Source: Chitinophagaceae bacterium (GTDB lineage Bacteria > Bacteroidota > Bacteroidia > Chitinophagales > Chitinophagaceae). Taken from it: a stretch of 64,000 nucleotides of DNA. Where the stretch lies: positions 1-64,000 of the forward strand of contig SAIX01000066.1 of the NCBI GenBank assembly GCA_004028765.1, read 5' to 3'. Below are positions 61,487-64,000 of this stretch, piece by piece. The notes below the pieces were generated by a model. That model made no database searches, had not been told where the DNA came from, and saw only the letters and a program-made list of their open reading frames with translations. Each line of letters opens with the position of its first letter. Within the stretch, counting starts at the first letter, position 1. The position numbers and the translations under genes are program-made.

Positions 61487-62482
61487 ATGAGTTACACTGA
61501 CACAACCACATCCGGTGCAGGCGATCAATCACCCCAGCAGAAAGATAACCGGAAATTGATTTACGGCGTACTGATCGCCGCTTTGGTGGGAACCTGGGGT
61601 TATATTATTTACGACAAGAGCCAGACCCGCGAAAAAGTCACGATCCTGCAAACGCAGATATCCAATGTAGACAGTGCCCGCAATGCCATACAACAGGAAT
61701 TCCTGGCCGTGTCGGCAAAAGCGGATTCACTTACGCAGAACAACGTACAATTACAGGGTGATCTCGCGGATAAAAACGCAGCGATCCAGAAACTGAAAAG
61801 TAATATCAGCGGCATCTTAAAAAAGAAAAATGCGAGTGATGCCGAACTGGCCCAGGCCAAGCAAATGATCGGCGAGCTGAATGGCAAGATCGACGGGCTT
61901 TTTGCGGAGATTGACAAACTAAAGGGAGAAAACCAGCAGTTAACCACAGCAAACCAGCAACTCAATACCGAAAAAACACAGCTGGCCGCAGATAAACAAA
62001 GCCTGGAGCAAAATCTTTCTTCCACCAAAACAGAGAAGAAACAGCTCGAGGACAAAGTGGATGTGGCTTCCACCCTGCACGCTTCTTCCATCGGCGTTGC
62101 GGCCATTAAGGTAAGCGGTAACGGAAAAGAAAAAGAAACCACCACCGCAAAAAGAGCAAACCTGATCCGTGTGGGATTTATGCTGGATGAAAACCGCGTA
62201 ACCCCTTCAGGCAACAAAGACCTTTTTGTAGTGGTTACCGGCCCTGATGGAAAAGTGATCGGCAGCGATGGCAGCACATTCAATACACGTGAAGAAGGCT
62301 CAAAAGCATATACCAGCAAAGTATCCGTGAATTATGAGCAGGGAAAAGCACAGCCGGTTAGTTTTAACTGCGGGCAAAACGAAAAATACAAAGAGGGCGA
62401 TTATAAGATCGAGATCTACAACAACGGTTTTAAGATCGGCCAGGGTGTGAAAACACTGAAGAAAGGCGGATTATTCAGTTAA
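61487..62482 (+). CDS. Coiled-coil membrane protein of unknown function
   Basis: 331 residues. A single membrane segment (about 24-41, LIYGVLIAALVGTWGYIIYD), a long coiled coil (about 45-195) rich in Gln, Asn and Lys, and a C-terminal beta domain (LIRVGFMLDENRVTPSGNKDLFVVVTGPDGKVIG... YKIEIYNNGFKIGQGVKTLK). No family recognised. It sits alone with a terminator after it. Confidence 0.85.
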   Translation: MSYTDTTTSGAGDQSPQQKDNRKLIYGVLIAALVGTWGYIIYDKSQTREKVTILQTQISNVDSARNAIQQEFLAVSAKADSLTQNNVQLQGDLADKNAAIQKLKSNISGILKKKNASDAELAQAKQMIGELNGKIDGLFAEIDKLKGENQQLTTANQQLNTEKTQLAADKQSLEQNLSSTKTEKKQLEDKVDVASTLHASSIGVAAIKVSGNGKEKETTTAKRANLIRVGFMLDENRVTPSGNKDLFVVVTGPDGKVIGSDGSTFNTREEGSKAYTSKVSVNYEQGKAQPVSFNCGQNEKYKEGDYKIEIYNNGFKIGQGVKTLKKGGLFS

Positions 62483-62499
62483 GATTCTTCAATCAATGC

Positions 62500-62528
62500 A
62501 AAGCGGTTACGGGTGTAACCGCTTTTTT
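62500..62528 (+). terminator. Terminator of the coiled-coil gene
   Basis: AAAGCGGTTAC-GGGT-GTAACCGCTTT followed by T-run. Confidence 0.92.
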
Positions 62529-62637
62529 ATTTTACGGAACTGCATGAAAACATACGGCATACATTATTCAGTTACATTTACAACAGATACACGTTCATCA
62601 TCCGCCAATCCGTAATCCAAAAATTCACTAATCGTTT

Positions 62638-63816
62638 ATGCTTCCCCAATGGTTCAACTGGAAGATTGTTCTCACCGTGATCGCTATCCTGCTGGTAAGC
62701 GGAACCATTTTTTATTCGCAGTATGTTTCAGGGAAAATTGCAAGGGAAGAAAGAAAAAATGTTGAAGCATGGGTGGAAGCACAACGCACGATCCTGAATT
62801 CATCCGACAGTGCCAGCATCAACCTTGCTACCAAAATCTCGACAGAAAACACGCAGATACCCATTATTGAAACCAATGAACGCGACAGTATCACAGGCAA
62901 TTATATCAACCTTGATACGGCCGAGATCAGGGCTGATAAGCAATACCTGTCGCGCAAACTCGCTGAATTCCGTCGCTATAATAATAAGCCGATCATCCTC
63001 GTGCTGAAAGAAAATCCCTATACCGCTAATAAATATTATTATGGCGAAAGTGTGCTGCTGAAAGAAGTGCAACTCTACCCGATCGTTCAACTGGTTATCG
63101 TGGCACTGTTCATCACCATTGCGATCCTTTCTTTACAAACTTCTTACCGCAGCGCGCAAAACCAGTTATGGGCTTCGATGGCAAAAGAAACAGCGCACCA
63201 GTTGGGCACACCGGTTTCAAGTTTACAGGGATGGGTGGAGATCCTGAAAGAACAGGAATCAAATGCGGCCATTGTGCCCGAGATCGCGAAAGATGTGAAC
63301 CGCTTATTACTCGTGACCGATCGTTTTGGAAAGATCGGCAGTGAACCGGTTCTTGAATGGAAAAACCCGGCGGAACAGGTACACCACATGATGGATTACA
63401 TGAAAAAAAGAACAGGGGGTTCTGTTGATTTTTATTTTGATGACAGCCGTATCCGGGAGATAAAAATTTTATTATCGGCACCCCTGTTCGACTGGGTATT
63501 GGAGAACCTGATGAAAAATGCGCTGGATGCCATTGAAGGAAACGGAAAGATCACGATCACGGCTGATAAAAATGAAGCTTACCTGCTGATCGATGTTACG
63601 GATACCGGAAAAGGGATCCCGAAAAATCTGGTGAGTAAAGTGTTCAGACCTGGTTTTACAACCAAGAAGCGGGGATGGGGGCTCGGGCTTTCGCTCAGTA
63701 AACGGATTATCGAGCAGTATCACAAAGGAAAACTCTTTGTGAAATGGAGCGAGCCAGGTAAAGGAACCACGTTCCGGATCATTCTGCCTCTGCAGAAACA
63801 GCAGCCGGCGGGTTAA
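62638..63816 (+). CDS. Sensor histidine kinase
   Basis: 392 residues. Two membrane segments (about 9-27 and 143-162) bound an extracytoplasmic domain; no HAMP domain is evident. The H-box MAKETAHQLGTPVSSLQGW holds His187; the N-box ENLMKNALDAIEG, DTGKGIP and GWGLGLSLSKRI follow. It is an orphan: no response regulator lies within the visible flank. Its 3' end overlaps the ORF at the right edge by 38 bases. Confidence 0.94.
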   Translation: MLPQWFNWKIVLTVIAILLVSGTIFYSQYVSGKIAREERKNVEAWVEAQRTILNSSDSASINLATKISTENTQIPIIETNERDSITGNYINLDTAEIRADKQYLSRKLAEFRRYNNKPIILVLKENPYTANKYYYGESVLLKEVQLYPIVQLVIVALFITIAILSLQTSYRSAQNQLWASMAKETAHQLGTPVSSLQGWVEILKEQESNAAIVPEIAKDVNRLLLVTDRFGKIGSEPVLEWKNPAEQVHHMMDYMKKRTGGSVDFYFDDSRIREIKILLSAPLFDWVLENLMKNALDAIEGNGKITITADKNEAYLLIDVTDTGKGIPKNLVSKVFRPGFTTKKRGWGLGLSLSKRIIEQYHKGKLFVKWSEPGKGTTFRIILPLQKQQPAG

Positions 63817-64000
63817 CTGTTAACCCGAAATAACTCATGGCTGCCTGCCATTGGTGCAAGGATTGAGGGGTTGCCGTTTCTACATACAAATTTGCTTCGC
63901 TGCAAAGGCTCAATAATTCAGATTCGGCATCTGCAATTTCAGCCGAATTTTCCGACTCATTGATACAGCGAAAACAACTGTACATGCGCGACAGTTTCTC
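63779..64000 (-). CDS. Partial unknown protein at right edge
   Basis: The frame is open from the stop at 63779 to the last base, so the start lies beyond the window; the track's 68-residue ORF uses an internal ATG. The readable end is EKLSRMYSCFRCINESENSAEIADAESELL... SYFGLTVNPPAAVSAEAE. No family recognised. It overlaps the histidine kinase 3' end by 38 bases, so it could also be a shadow of no meaning beyond that. Confidence 0.5.
   Translation of the reverse strand, partial: EKLSRMYSCFRCINESENSAEIADAESELLSLCSEANLYVETATPQSLHQWQAAMSYFGLTVNPPAAVSAEAE

Overview
The window looks like a chromosomal segment of a Bacteroidota bacterium, most likely family Chitinophagaceae. This rests on three things. 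Many proteins fall in families largely confined to that phylum (DUF4954, DUF5683, DUF5686, DUF3810, DUF6588-like, ORF6N, PorT-like barrels). About a dozen starts are preceded by the Bacteroidota -7 element TAnnTTTG. Shine-Dalgarno sequences are almost absent. KdsA, GlmS and several outer-membrane barrels point to a Gram-negative envelope. Family and species are inferred, not proven.

Layout. 1-9.3 kb: a truncated GH3 glycosidase (cut by the left edge, absent from the ORF track) behind a GNAT acetyltransferase, then glmS with a DUF4954 beta-helix protein, two outer-membrane barrel proteins and a membrane metallophosphoesterase, all on the minus strand after DUF4954. 9.4-14.9 kb: a plus-strand run of UPF0173 hydrolase, parA, parB, DUF5683, dapB, an Rrf2 regulator and a DUF6588-like protein. 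15-22 kb: NAD-dependent threonine dehydrogenase, kdsA, PspC, aconitase, a secreted DinB protein, an ORF6N gene with a premature stop, and an SDR. 22-29.9 kb: dnaK, a DUF5686 membrane protein, a secreted beta-helix protein and GtrA. 29.9-38.7 kb: argS, tRNA-Leu(GAG), DUF2130 with a kinase-like partner, a phosphopantetheinyl transferase, dcd, DUF3810, and the DUF177-rpmF-plsX trio. 38.8-46.8 kb: a 58-residue membrane peptide with its own promoter and terminator, a CBS-domain cystathionine beta-synthase with a LysR regulator, a metal-receptor-fold protein, class II aldolase, cytochrome b, accD, smpB and a VOC protein. 46.8-57.8 kb: DUF3592, a KirBac potassium channel and smc (minus), two glycosyltransferases, ftsE, purM, ribF and an XRE regulator. 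58-59.5 kb: an AT-rich accessory pair, a lipoprotein with a Cys/Gly-rich C-terminus followed at once by a three-helix membrane protein. 59.6-64 kb: holA, a 3'-5' exonuclease, a coiled-coil membrane protein, a histidine kinase and a partial ORF at the right edge.

Most of the window is housekeeping: amino-sugar and LPS synthesis, chromosome segregation, lysine/peptidoglycan precursors, TCA cycle, translation, fatty-acid synthesis, riboflavin and purine synthesis. The two things that stand out are (i) the lipoprotein/membrane-protein pair at 58.07-59.34 kb, divergent from an XRE regulator with a long dyad between them, which resembles a toxin or bacteriocin-like protein with an immunity partner; and (ii) at least eight intergenic imperfect palindromes built from iterated 6-8 base words, each locus with its own word, two word families recurring at distant loci. 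No CRISPR array, insertion sequence, rRNA or replication origin was seen.
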